A stretch of 64,000 nt of DNA, taken from contig JBEDUI010000177.1 of assembly GCA_040414495.1 (NCBI GenBank), positions 12,796 through 76,795 on the forward strand, given 5' to 3'. Shown in pieces: positions 8,138 through 16,698 of this stretch. The notes beneath the pieces are model-generated. The model did no database searches, had not been told where the DNA came from, and saw nothing but the letters and a program-made list of their open reading frames with translations. The first letter of the stretch is position 1. Every line of letters starts with the position of its first letter. The translations under genes were made by a program, and so were the position numbers. This stretch comes from DATAVB01 sp040414495 (GTDB taxonomy: Bacteria > Actinomycetota > Actinomycetes > Mycobacteriales > QHCD01).

Positions 8138-9472
8138 ATGAGCAGCACGACGATTGTGGGCCGGCATCCGGTGGCGGATGGGCTGGCATCAATGCGTGCT
8201 GCCGCCGATCAGTTTGAAAAGGCGGAACGTTGGCGGCTCTCGGGGCCGGAGTTGGCCGATTCGCTGGAAGCCTATGAGGTTGAGATGCGGCGTCTGGAGT
8301 TTGGCCGGTTGCAGTTGCTGGCCGACTTTCACGCCCAAGATATAGCAGGGCAGGAAGCAGGCTTATCCACCGAAGCATTTTTGCAGGCCCGGCTGCGGCT
8401 CTCGCCGGCTGAGGCAAAGGCACGAGTGCGCTCAGCCCACGAACTAGTGGAGTCGGTCAGCATCTCCGGTGAGATGGTGGAGCCGGAATTGCCGGCCACC
8501 GCCGCTGCCGCCGCCGAAGGCGCCCTCTCGACAGAGCATGTAGGTGTGATCGGCCAAGCGATCAAGAGACTCCCGCCAGCGGTCGGTGCACGGGAGCGAT
8601 CCGAGGCGGAACAATTTCTGGCCGCACAATCCCGGACCATGGACCCGAGGCGTATTCGCGTATTAGCCAAACGGTTGCATGCCGTGCTCGATCCCGACGG
8701 TAGCCTCGATGAAGACAAGCCAGACCGCCGCGAATTAGTGTTCCGCCGCGACGTTGGTGGCATGGATTATGTACGGGGACGGCTCGATGCCGAAGCCTCC
8801 GCCACCGTCCAAGCCGCACTCAGCGCATTCGCGCAACCCCAGCCCGCGCAGGACGGTGTGCCGGATTTTCGGTCGAGGAGTCGTCGCATGGCCGACGCCC
8901 TCGTCGAAATGTGCGATCGGACATTGGCCGACGGCGGCCTACCTGCGGTCGGCGGTGAAAAGCCACAGGTCACGGTGACGATCGCGCTGGATGACCTACG
9001 CGGCAAGCACTCTGACAAGACGGTACGGCGTCCCGGCACCGGAACCCTCAACACCGGCGCGGCCATCACCGCCGAAGCCGCCCGACGCATCGCCTGCGAC
9101 TCCGCAGTAATCCCGATCCTGCTCGGATCTCAAAGTGAGCCGCTAGATATCGGTCGCGCCACCCGAACAATTCCGACGGGAATTCGTCGCGCGGTCGTTG
9201 CCCGCGATATTGGCTGCGTACACCCCGGCTGCACAGCACTGGCCGCCTGGTGCCAGACACATCACGTGCAGCATTGGGCTGATGGCGGATCAACCTCACT
9301 GCAGAATTTAGTCCTGCTCTGCCACCACCACCATTGGATCGTGCACCACGAAGGCTGGCACATCACCTTCCTCAAAGGCATCCCGCACCTCATCCCACCA
9401 CCCATCGTCGACCCGCAGCAACAACCAACGCGCAACACCATGCACCACCAACCCGGCCTCCCCAGCGGATAA
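8138..9472 (+). CDS. HNH endonuclease-domain protein with DUF222 (13E12-type)
   Basis: 444 residues. A long helical DUF222 region with the typical ASMRAAADQF start and LSPAEAKARVRSA segment is followed by a C-terminal HNH domain: CVHPGC, then TAWCQTHHVQHWADGG-like spacing, then NLVLLCHHHHWIVHHEGW. The metal-binding and catalytic histidines are all present. These proteins occur in many copies per actinobacterial genome and their role (mobile homing-like or housekeeping) is unsettled. The C-terminus ends in a short Pro/Gln/His tail. The gene looks intact. Confidence 0.9.
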   Translation: MSSTTIVGRHPVADGLASMRAAADQFEKAERWRLSGPELADSLEAYEVEMRRLEFGRLQLLADFHAQDIAGQEAGLSTEAFLQARLRLSPAEAKARVRSAHELVESVSISGEMVEPELPATAAAAAEGALSTEHVGVIGQAIKRLPPAVGARERSEAEQFLAAQSRTMDPRRIRVLAKRLHAVLDPDGSLDEDKPDRRELVFRRDVGGMDYVRGRLDAEASATVQAALSAFAQPQPAQDGVPDFRSRSRRMADALVEMCDRTLADGGLPAVGGEKPQVTVTIALDDLRGKHSDKTVRRPGTGTLNTGAAITAEAARRIACDSAVIPILLGSQSEPLDIGRATRTIPTGIRRAVVARDIGCVHPGCTALAAWCQTHHVQHWADGGSTSLQNLVLLCHHHHWIVHHEGWHITFLKGIPHLIPPPIVDPQQQPTRNTMHHQPGLPSG

Positions 9473-9612
9473 GCCCGTATCGAAGAGGTGGTGGCCGGCT
9501 CGAATTTTGGCTCCGAGCCGGCGCGCAAAGTGCCGCACAGCCTAGGCAATTCTCACCCACAGGTATTGCCAATTCCTGGTGTCCCGGGTCGATGAGGTGT
9601 CATGCTCTTGTC

Positions 9613-10197
9613 ATGATCGACGAATTCGCTAAGGAATATTTACACGACGCCCTGAAGTGGGCTCGTGAGTCTCTGCTGGGAAAGACGGTCGGCCTGTCCG
9701 AGTACGACGTACGTCGCCCGCTCAGCAGGACCGGGACAAATCTGCTCGGTCTCGTAAAGCACCTGACGTTGTCGGAAGCTCGCTACTTCGGACCAATCTT
9801 CGATCGCCCCTACGTCAAACCGATCCCGAGTATCGATGACCCAGGCTTCCAGAATCGTGACTATCTCTGGGTTACTGAAGACGAATCACGCGCCGACATC
9901 ATCGACAATTACCAGCAGGCGTGCGAGCACGCCGACAAGACCATCGAGACGCTGCCAATCGACGCACCGGGCTACGTGCCGTGGTGGCCCCGACCAAACG
10001 TGAAACTATTCAACATCATGGTTCACGTACTGACCGAGACCAATCGTCATATCGGCCACGCCGACATTTTGCGCGAGCAGCTTGACGGAGCGCTTGGGTC
10101 GGATCCCACGCCATCGTCCACTGAGGACGATGCCGCCTGGGCGCGGCACCGGGCCAAAATCGAGAAGGCCGCCCAAGCCGTTCGTGGCCGCGACTGA
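9613..10197 (+). CDS. DUF664 / DinB-superfamily protein
   Basis: 194 residues from ATG 9613. The frame is open further upstream across the end of the HNH gene, but family similarity begins here: IDEFAKEYLHDALKWARESL, then GLSEYDVRRPLSRTGTNLLGLVKHL and ETNRHIGHADILREQLDG. The histidines in KHLTLSE and ETNRHIGHAD are the usual metal ligands of the four-helix DinB fold. Members are predicted thiol (mycothiol or bacillithiol) dependent transferases. The reaction here is unknown. Confidence 0.85.
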   Translation: MIDEFAKEYLHDALKWARESLLGKTVGLSEYDVRRPLSRTGTNLLGLVKHLTLSEARYFGPIFDRPYVKPIPSIDDPGFQNRDYLWVTEDESRADIIDNYQQACEHADKTIETLPIDAPGYVPWWPRPNVKLFNIMVHVLTETNRHIGHADILREQLDGALGSDPTPSSTEDDAAWARHRAKIEKAAQAVRGRD

Positions 10198-10236
10198 CAC
10201 GCGCGTGAATAATCCGCCGCAGGGCAACAGCCCGCG

Positions 10237-11199
10237 CTAGTCCTTGGGCATGAAATGCTCGTAGCTCAGCTGCGGGTTGGCCCAGGCAACCTGCGGGTCG
10301 ATACGGCGGACCAGCTTGCAGTGCACCGGATTGAACCCGTGCCGGCGCCAGAACCGATCGCTGATGGGGTTCGCTGAGGTCCACTCGACACCGCAGGCCT
10401 CGTAGCAGCGGTGCGCCGCCCAGTCCACCACGTCGGCGAGCAGCGCGCTGCCGACGCCCCGCAGCCGCGCGGACGGCGTGACGCCGGCGAGGCCGATCGT
10501 CGCGGTGTTCCGGTAGCGGCTATCCGGTCCCACGTGCATCAACCCGATACGTCGATCGTCGTGCTCGGCGACCAGCAGCAGTTGCCGGTCGTCCTCAAGC
10601 GCCGACAGGTAGCCGTCGCGGATCGACGCGAAGTCACCAAACGCCGGCCGCAGCATCGGTGGCTCGGCATGAAATAGCGTCACTTCGCCGGCCAGTTCGG
10701 TCAGCTGGCCAATGTCGTCGAATCGGGCGGGCCGTACAGTCACACCTTGCGGCACATTGGTAAGGCGGGTCAGCGGGCGCCGGCCCCTGATCTGGTCGAC
10801 CCCGAATCCGAGCTCGAAGAAATGCTGCAGGATATCGGCGTGCGCCGTGGAGACCGTGATCATGTGCTCGAAGGCTCCGACTGCGACGAGCTGACCGGCC
10901 AAAGCTCCGTACAAACTGCGGTAGATATCCCGCCGATCTTCGGGTGTGGCGCAGTGTTGTGCCAGGCGTACCTTCGCCAAGGGCTGGCCCAGTGTCGCGG
11001 GTGGTGTGGCGGCAAGGAAGCCTACGAGATCGCCGTCGCGCACAGCTGCAACCGATATGCACGAGCCGCGCCAGGATTCGATGAGGCGCCGAGCCGTCGG
11101 AAACTCGCTGAATACGGCGATATCCGGGTACTGGCTGGCAAGCAGCTCAGCCGCCGGCTGCACATGCGATTCCTGAAACGCACAGACCCGCAGTTTCAC
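10237..11199 (-). CDS. Two-lobe GNAT acetyltransferase
   Basis: 320 residues from GTG 11199, supported by GAGGGG five bases upstream; this is preferred over an ATG at 11235. The C-terminal lobe carries the acetyl-CoA loop ATIGLAGVTPSARLRGVGSAL and a final FWRRHGFNPV segment. The N-terminal lobe starts with KLRVCAFQESHVQPAAELL and looks like a second, weaker GNAT lobe. Substrate unknown. The Nudix gene at 11245 lies just upstream on the same strand, 45 bp away, and may form an operon with it. Confidence 0.75.
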   Translation of the reverse strand: MKLRVCAFQESHVQPAAELLASQYPDIAVFSEFPTARRLIESWRGSCISVAAVRDGDLVGFLAATPPATLGQPLAKVRLAQHCATPEDRRDIYRSLYGALAGQLVAVGAFEHMITVSTAHADILQHFFELGFGVDQIRGRRPLTRLTNVPQGVTVRPARFDDIGQLTELAGEVTLFHAEPPMLRPAFGDFASIRDGYLSALEDDRQLLLVAEHDDRRIGLMHVGPDSRYRNTATIGLAGVTPSARLRGVGSALLADVVDWAAHRCYEACGVEWTSANPISDRFWRRHGFNPVHCKLVRRIDPQVAWANPQLSYEHFMPKD

Positions 11200-11244
11200 A
11201 AACGCCCCTCTCGTCCACGACTCAGCACAGTTCACCTATCGTCG

Positions 11245-11700
11245 TCAGAGCGGATAGCCGTCCTCCAGATACGCGGGAATTCCCGACTCTCGCGCGCTCA
11301 GCGCCGCTCGCAGCCTTCGGGCCAGATTGCCTGGCAAGGTGCTTGGGAACTCGTCAGGCGCCGCGAATCGAAACGCCTGAATTTCTGACTCCTGCAGGCG
11401 AATCGTCGCGACTTGCTCCGCGGTCAGAACGCCGCCATCGAGCATCGTCATCAGCCCATCGATGGGCAGCGTCTCGGACGAAGGCTCCCAGTCGATGACG
11501 AGCAATCGACCCATCGTAATCCGCAGACCGAGCTCTTCCTTAACCTCTCGCTCGGCACCCACTCGCGGAGCCTCGCCAGAGTTGAGACAGCCGCCGGGAA
11601 TGTTCCACGCGTCGTCCCACGAATTTTGCACAATCAGAGGCCGACCGGCCTCGTCAAGCAGGAGAGCATCAGCCGCTTCCCGCTTCCCGCTTCCGCGCAA
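11245..11700 (-). CDS. Nudix hydrolase
   Basis: 151 residues. A complete Nudix box GGCLNSGEAPRVGAEREVKE continues directly with ELGL; the spacing G-x5-E-x7-R-E-x2-E-E-x-G is exact. The start is less sure than the domain because no strong ribosome site was found before 11700. The substrate is not predictable. Second of three Nudix genes in the first 13 kb, and not a close copy of the others. Confidence 0.8.
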   Translation of the reverse strand: MRGSGKREAADALLLDEAGRPLIVQNSWDDAWNIPGGCLNSGEAPRVGAEREVKEELGLRITMGRLLVIDWEPSSETLPIDGLMTMLDGGVLTAEQVATIRLQESEIQAFRFAAPDEFPSTLPGNLARRLRAALSARESGIPAYLEDGYPL

Positions 11701-11791
11701 TCACTTCCCACCACTGCGACTCTGCGCCCATATGAGGAGACTAGCCGGTCGGGAACTCCCGACGCTGGCCCCAAGCAGAAGGGTCGCTTGG

Positions 11792-12268
11792 CTATCCGTG
11801 CCCGTTTGGCGGAGTCTCGCCGAGGTCAACCTTGAGCACCGACGCCGCGTCCGAGCCGCGCCACGAATCGCGCGGCGGTGCCGGGATCCATTCCAGACCA
11901 ACCAGCCGGGGGCAATCACACTCGATATCGGGGTCGACGCCCAAAACTGGTTCACCAGGCTCAACCGACACCTCGAATATCGCGGTGCTGCCACCTCGGT
12001 GATTAATTCTGGACACAAAAGCGGCGGCAGAAACAACCAAGCCGGTTTCCTCCAGCACCTCCCGGGCCACCGCTTCCTCAAGCGTTTCGCCGGGCTCAAC
12101 ACCCCCACCCGGTGGTGTCAGATACAGAGGGCCATCGTGGCGGCCCGACGGTCCCCGGGAACGTTGGCGAGCTACCAGGAGCTGGCCGTCCCGCTGAATT
12201 AACGCTGCCACACGCGGTCGCATCGAAGTGATCACTCCAGTATCCGCGCCGCGCAACTCAACCTTCAT
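11792..12268 (-). CDS. Nudix hydrolase coupled to the nucleotidyltransferase gene
   Basis: 158 residues from ATG 12268, which lies inside the end of the upstream gene (11-bp overlap), so translation is probably coupled. Another possible start is ATG 12223 (MRPRVAALI). The Nudix box GGGVEPGETLEEAVAREVLE followed by ETGL is intact. ORF sequence upstream of 12268 in this frame belongs to the shadow of the neighbouring gene. Substrate unknown; the pairing with a nucleotidyltransferase suggests a nucleotide-linked metabolite (inference). Confidence 0.8.
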   Translation of the reverse strand: MKVELRGADTGVITSMRPRVAALIQRDGQLLVARQRSRGPSGRHDGPLYLTPPGGGVEPGETLEEAVAREVLEETGLVVSAAAFVSRINHRGGSTAIFEVSVEPGEPVLGVDPDIECDCPRLVGLEWIPAPPRDSWRGSDAASVLKVDLGETPPNGHG

Positions 12269-13091
12269 CGATGGCGAGGTCCTGTCGACGGAGGTAGTCG
12301 AGTACGGCGGCGGCCAGATCCGTCGGCCACGGTGCACCGTTGTCGGCCGCGATGGCCGGCGCATGCCGCAGGAACAGCGAAAGCGCCGCCTGTCGTGCCC
12401 CGAATACGGATTCGGCGGTGGGTTGAGGAACAGGTAACGACTCCAGGAGCCGACGCTGTTCGGCGCTGAGCTTGTAGCTCCACTGTTTAGGCCCGGTCGG
12501 AGGCTGCGGTTTGTTGGCCTCAACGAACAGTTGATACAGGGTCAGGTGCACCTGTTGAACGGCAACAACTCCCAACAGCCAGTCCTTGCGCACCACGACT
12601 GTCGGGAAGTTCGCGGCCTGACGCAGGATTTCCTCGATCAAGCTACGGATCACGGCGGGATCGGGCGCCGGGTCCTGGGGCTCCGGAATGCGCTCGCTCA
12701 AATTGTCCTTGTCAAAAACCATAATGCGCCGCGTCAGGTGCGATGTCGCGGTCTGCGACACCTTTTCACAGATCACGTCGAACCGTTCGCAGGTCGGGGT
12801 CAGCGCATAGAAACTCCCCGGCCCGCCGGGGATCGGCACCGCGCTGACGGTCGGCGTGATCTCGGCCAACCACTCACGCCACCCGGCCGCGAACACATCG
12901 AAATCCTCGTCAGTCACCGCGATATCGATATCCAGATCACTGCCGGCATCCGCCCCGCCGCGCGCCAACGCACCGTGCAGCCACATCCCCCGCACCCGCG
13001 GATCGGCCTCGAAAAGCGCCGCCGCCCGTTCGAACAACGGCCCATATCCGGTGGGAAGAACGACCAGCTCACACGGTCGATGAATAGTCAC
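12258..13091 (-). CDS. Nucleotidyltransferase-domain protein
   Basis: 277 residues. The Pol-beta-type NTase signature is clear: WLHGALARGGADAGSDLDID has the G-x-x-x-R-G loop and the two metal-binding aspartates about 35-55 residues in. The middle and C-terminal helical part (KDWLLGVVAVQQVHLTLYQL) resembles the DUF4111/aminoglycoside-adenylyltransferase-like C-terminal bundle. It may nucleotidylate a small molecule or protein; resistance function is not established. It overlaps the Nudix gene downstream and follows mraY-side DNA by 10 bp. Confidence 0.7.
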   Translation of the reverse strand: MTIHRPCELVVLPTGYGPLFERAAALFEADPRVRGMWLHGALARGGADAGSDLDIDIAVTDEDFDVFAAGWREWLAEITPTVSAVPIPGGPGSFYALTPTCERFDVICEKVSQTATSHLTRRIMVFDKDNLSERIPEPQDPAPDPAVIRSLIEEILRQAANFPTVVVRKDWLLGVVAVQQVHLTLYQLFVEANKPQPPTGPKQWSYKLSAEQRRLLESLPVPQPTAESVFGARQAALSLFLRHAPAIAADNGAPWPTDLAAAVLDYLRRQDLAIDEG

Positions 13092-13101
13092 GGCGTACCT
13101 C

Positions 13102-14184
13102 CTAAGTGAGACCGTGCGAGATGAACTCGCCGTAAAAGACGCCGAGCCCTATCGCCACGGCGATGCCGCTGATGATCCAGAACCGTACGATGACCGTTGC
13201 CTCGTCCCATCCAGCGATCTCGAAATGGTGATGGAACGGCGCCATTTTGAAGACCCGTATCCGCCTGGTACGGAAGAAAAACACCTGGATGACCACCGAT
13301 GCCAGCTCGGCGACCGGCAAGGCGGCCAGAACCAGTAACAGCAACTCCGTATGGGACATGATCGCCAGCCCGGCCATGAGCGCGCCCAGCGGCATGGAAC
13401 CGACGTCGCCCATGAAGATCCGCGCCGGCCGGGCATTCCACCACAGGAATCCAAAGCAACCACCCAGCCCGGCCGCGGCGAGCAGCGCCAGGTCGAGCGG
13501 ATCACGCGCCTGGTAGCAACCGGCGGCCACACCGGGCATGCCACACGCGTTGCGGAACTCGTAGAAATTGATGATTACGTACGCACCGAGCACCATCGCC
13601 GAACTGCCCGCGCATAATCCGTCGGCGCCGTCGGTGAAGTTCACCGCGTTGGAAAACGCGCCGACGAGAATGAATACGAGCACAATGAAACCGACGGAGC
13701 CAAGACTGAACGGCAGGAGGTCGCGAACGAACGACAGGTGCGTGGTCGCCGGCGTCTGACCGGTACGGTTGTGAAATCGCAGCGCGAGTACGCCGAAAAC
13801 GATCGCCACGATCAACTGGCCGATAAGCTTCTGGGTTTTGTTCAGGCCGAGATTGCGCTTCATGTAGAGCTTGGTGAAATCGTCCAGGAAGCCGAGTATG
13901 CCCATACCGAGCACCAAGTAGAGAGCCAGCAGTCCGGATGCGGTCGGGCCGTGCCCCGGTTGGTTGATCGTGAACAGATGCGCCCCGGCGTACCCGATGA
14001 CCGTAGCGATGATGATCACGGCGCCACCCATCGTCGGCGTGCCGCGCTTCGCCTGGTGTGAGGCCGGTCCGACGTCACGGATCTCCTGACCGATGCCGCG
14101 CTGCCGGAAATATCGAATCGCGATCGGCGTACACAGAATCGAGACCGCCAGCGCAATCACGGCAGCGAGGAGTACGGACTTCAC
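13102..14184 (-). CDS. mraY: Phospho-N-acetylmuramoyl-pentapeptide-transferase
   Basis: 360 residues from GTG 14184, supported by GGGAG five bases upstream. MraY makes lipid I by moving phospho-MurNAc-pentapeptide from UDP to undecaprenyl phosphate in the cytoplasmic membrane. Seen here: about ten hydrophobic segments, the catalytic LDDFTK pair of aspartates, NFTDGADGL, and the C-terminal PFHHHFEIAGWDEA histidine motif. All key residues look intact. It is not flanked by murE, murF, murD or ftsW, which normally surround mraY in actinobacteria, so it is either a displaced single copy or a second copy. The 424-bp gap upstream gives it its own promoter region. Confidence 0.92.
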   Translation of the reverse strand: MKSVLLAAVIALAVSILCTPIAIRYFRQRGIGQEIRDVGPASHQAKRGTPTMGGAVIIIATVIGYAGAHLFTINQPGHGPTASGLLALYLVLGMGILGFLDDFTKLYMKRNLGLNKTQKLIGQLIVAIVFGVLALRFHNRTGQTPATTHLSFVRDLLPFSLGSVGFIVLVFILVGAFSNAVNFTDGADGLCAGSSAMVLGAYVIINFYEFRNACGMPGVAAGCYQARDPLDLALLAAAGLGGCFGFLWWNARPARIFMGDVGSMPLGALMAGLAIMSHTELLLLVLAALPVAELASVVIQVFFFRTRRIRVFKMAPFHHHFEIAGWDEATVIVRFWIISGIAVAIGLGVFYGEFISHGLT

Positions 14185-14608
14185 GCTGTCTCCCGTCCTC
14201 AGCGTCGCGGGCAGATCTGGACGGCTACCCATCCCCCCGAACGGCATCGTAATGGCTCGCGGTAATCGTTACGTACCCGGCAATCATGTGCGGCCCGAGC
14301 GAGGTCGGATTGCAATTGCTCGCTGTCCGGTACACGTCGCCACATAACCCGTCCGGTTGGGTGTAACACCCTGGCCTCGCGCGACGCTCTGAGTACCGGC
14401 GCAACGGTGCGCCCTAGAACTGCGACATGGGACGGCCATTTGCAGACGATCGCGCGGCATTCGGCATGTACTAGATGTGGTGGCAAGCGCTCGATTTCGT
14501 AGACCAATAGCAATTACCTGGACTCGGCTGGTGCGTCTGACGCACGGCAATTGTGGCGTGCGCGCGGGCGGGCTGTCCGGCCCGATACACCTGTTTGAAG
14601 GGATGGAC
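14185..14608. other. Intergenic region between divergent mraY and secreted-protein gene
   Basis: 424 bp without a convincing gene. It holds a short perfect palindrome GGGTGTAACACCC at 14359-14371, roughly 190 bp upstream of mraY and 240 bp before the secreted-protein start, which could be an operator. No RNA gene or riboswitch pattern was recognised. Confidence 0.4.
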
Positions 14609-15409
14609 ATGGACGTCCGTAAGAAAGTCGCCGCGGGCATTGTGGCCGCTGCGGCGGTGGGTGTGGGCAGTTTCTTCGCGTTCAACGCCGCGGGTGCCGC
14701 CCATTCGATCCAGGCCACAGCACAGAATCCGGTGTTCTGGCTCTGCCACAACAACAGCAACGGCACGAACACTGGCGTGCACCGTTACGACGGGTCCGGT
14801 TCGTATCCAGGCTGCGGCTCTGGCTACGCGATCTGGTACTGGTCCCAGCAAGGCCCAGCCGGCACCAACGGAAGCAACGGTACGGACGCGACGCTGACCG
14901 TCACGGCGACCACCCAGGCCACTGACCGGCAGGACACGACCCGCAACGGCAACACCTGGGCCGTCGACCAGCTGACCCGTACCATCACCGTGACCCGGGA
15001 CCACGAGGTCTCGGCATCCAAGTGCGGCACGGCGGCCGCGTCGTGCTGGCACTACTTCGGCACCATCACTGACACCGGCACCTTCCGGTCCGTCGACGGC
15101 GCGAAGTCGCCCGAAGGCAACAAGCCAATCAGCGGCACCGTACAGGGCTCGATCAACGGCAACTCCGGGATCGAGTTCTACGCCAGCTCCAACACCCCGG
15201 ACACCTCGCTGGTGCCGGCAACACTGTCCGGCAATGACGTGTCGACCAGCGACTGGGCCAAGCAGCTCTTCCCGACCGACACCGCCTACACCGGCGCCAC
15301 GCAGCCGAGCTTCTCCTACACCTACTCGGCGGCCAACACCTGCGAGCAGTGGACCGAGGCATCCACCGGCGACACCGGCGACATCCAGGGCGTCAACCAC
15401 TGCGGCTGA
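14609..15409 (+). CDS. Secreted protein of unknown function
   Basis: 266 residues from ATG 14609, with AAGGG six bases upstream. The N-terminus is a Sec signal peptide: MDVRKK, a hydrophobic IVAAAAVGVGSFFAFNA core, then an A-x-A-type site near AGAAHS. The mature part is Thr/Ser/Asn-rich with a short collagen-like GPAGTNGSNGTD stretch and six cysteines in C-x2-rich pairs (LCHNN, GCGSG, KCGTAAASCW, CEQW, HCG), so disulphides are likely outside the cell. I recognise no domain. A strong terminator follows at 15429-15458, so it is probably transcribed alone. Confidence 0.7.
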   Translation: MDVRKKVAAGIVAAAAVGVGSFFAFNAAGAAHSIQATAQNPVFWLCHNNSNGTNTGVHRYDGSGSYPGCGSGYAIWYWSQQGPAGTNGSNGTDATLTVTATTQATDRQDTTRNGNTWAVDQLTRTITVTRDHEVSASKCGTAAASCWHYFGTITDTGTFRSVDGAKSPEGNKPISGTVQGSINGNSGIEFYASSNTPDTSLVPATLSGNDVSTSDWAKQLFPTDTAYTGATQPSFSYTYSAANTCEQWTEASTGDTGDIQGVNHCG

Positions 15410-15428
15410 TCGCCAGCTGAAGGACGAA

Positions 15429-15458
15429 GCCCCCGCACCACATCGCCGGTGCGGGGGC
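15429..15458 (+). terminator. Intrinsic terminator after the secreted-protein gene
   Basis: An 11-bp perfect stem, GCCCCCGCACC at 15429-15439 with its complement at 15448-15458 and an 8-nt loop, lies 20 bp past the stop and is followed by GTTTCG. Typical high-GC intrinsic terminator. Confidence 0.8.
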
Positions 15459-15612
15459 GTTTCGCGCGCAGCTACGGAGGTTTGGTCCGCGCCCGCTAGG
15501 AGAAGCAGCGGATCCACCGTGGACATTCGCGAATTGTGCGCCCTTAGTCGATCTCCCACGACGTAAGGCGATCCCGAGTGCTGGGGATGCGGGTCGTACG
15601 CGGGCGGATGTC

Positions 15613-15626
15613 GGGACTATCGACCC
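15613..15626 (+). promoter_or_regulatory. DosR/DevR-like box upstream of the Acg-like gene
   Basis: GGGACTATCGACCC matches 12 of the 14 core positions of the DosR consensus GGGACTWWAGTCCC. It lies 72 bp before the ATG of the Acg-family nitroreductase, a family that is a classic DosR target in mycobacteria. The match is seen directly; use by a DosR homologue is inference, since no dosR/dosS gene is in the window. Confidence 0.6.
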
Positions 15627-15697
15627 TGCCCGGCCGTCGGGTCAGCGGTAAACGCTGTGAAAAAGCCGAATTGCACGTGGCTATCTAGGAGCTCCCC

Positions 15698-16696
15698 ATG
15701 AACGGCCCTCCGGTCTTTGTCGACGACGAGGTGCTACGTGACGCTGTCGCTCTCGCCGTACGCGCGCCGTCCATTCACAACACGCAGCCATGGAAATTCC
15801 GGCTGGGGTACGGGCGAATCGAGCTGTACGCGGATTTGTCGAGACAATTGCCTATCGCCGATGACAGCGGCCGCGCCATGTTCGTCAGTTGCGGCGCGGC
15901 ACTGGTCTTCGCGCGACTCGCCGTACAAAATGCCGGCTTCGCTGTTTCCACTCACCGCACCCCGGACCCAACTAACCCCAATCATCTGGCGACGTTGTCG
16001 GTGTCAGGCACCGACACACCCGACCCGCAGACCGCCGCACTCGTCGCCGCGGCCGCAATCCGCCGTACCGACCGCCGGCCATTCCTGAACCGGTCACTGG
16101 ACGAGCAAACCCTGGCCGTCCTCGACGCTGCCGCGGTCAACGAGGGCGCCATCCTGCAGCAGGTGACCGATCACTACGAACGGCGGGAAGTCATCGTCGC
16201 GGTAGGGCTCGCCGACGCGGTCGAGACCGCTGACCGCGATTACCAATACGAAATGCGCCGCTGGTCCGGCCGAGCCGAAGGATCCCCCGACGGCGTGCCG
16301 GTCACCGCCGTACCCCACATACCGCAGCGACGCTCCGATGTGGAATTACGCGATTTCGAACTGACCGCACCCGGCACCCTGCCGGTCAACGCGACCGGCC
16401 AGACCGAGCGCCCCGCAATGTTCCTGCTGGCCACCGACGGCGACGAACCCACCGACCGCCTCCGCGCCGGCGAAGCGCTCGGCCGTGTCCTGCTCACCGC
16501 CACCCATCTCGGCCTCGCCGCCTCGCCCTACACCCAACCGCTCGAAGTCCCCCACACCATGCAACTCCTGCACCGGATTCTCGGCGACTACGGCCAACCG
16601 CAGATCCTGCTCCGTATCGGATGGCCAGCCGAAACCTCACGACCACCGGCAACGGGACGGCGCCCGATCGACGCGGTCATCGAACAACTCCGGTGA
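15698..16696 (+). CDS. Acg-family FMN-binding / nitroreductase-like protein
   Basis: 332 residues. The N-terminal ALAVRAPSIHNTQPWKFRL motif and the DADLSRQLPIADDSGRAM-like flavin/phosphate region are the signature of the Acg (Rv2032-type) nitroreductase-fold family. The C-terminal half adds LLATDGDEPTDRLRAGEALG and the TATHLGLAASPYTQPLEVP segment. Mycobacterial members are hypoxia-induced and may sequester flavin rather than reduce nitro compounds; that is knowledge of the family, not shown here. GAGCTCCCC before the ATG is a weak ribosome site. It is convergent with the cytochrome b operon, ending 2 bp from it. Confidence 0.85.
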   Translation: MNGPPVFVDDEVLRDAVALAVRAPSIHNTQPWKFRLGYGRIELYADLSRQLPIADDSGRAMFVSCGAALVFARLAVQNAGFAVSTHRTPDPTNPNHLATLSVSGTDTPDPQTAALVAAAAIRRTDRRPFLNRSLDEQTLAVLDAAAVNEGAILQQVTDHYERREVIVAVGLADAVETADRDYQYEMRRWSGRAEGSPDGVPVTAVPHIPQRRSDVELRDFELTAPGTLPVNATGQTERPAMFLLATDGDEPTDRLRAGEALGRVLLTATHLGLAASPYTQPLEVPHTMQLLHRILGDYGQPQILLRIGWPAETSRPPATGRRPIDAVIEQLR

Positions 16697-16698
16697 GA

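Noticed and set aside
14199..14513. A 104-residue minus-strand frame upstream of mraY
   Set aside because: No ribosome site and no recognisable domain; it occupies the region expected to hold promoters.
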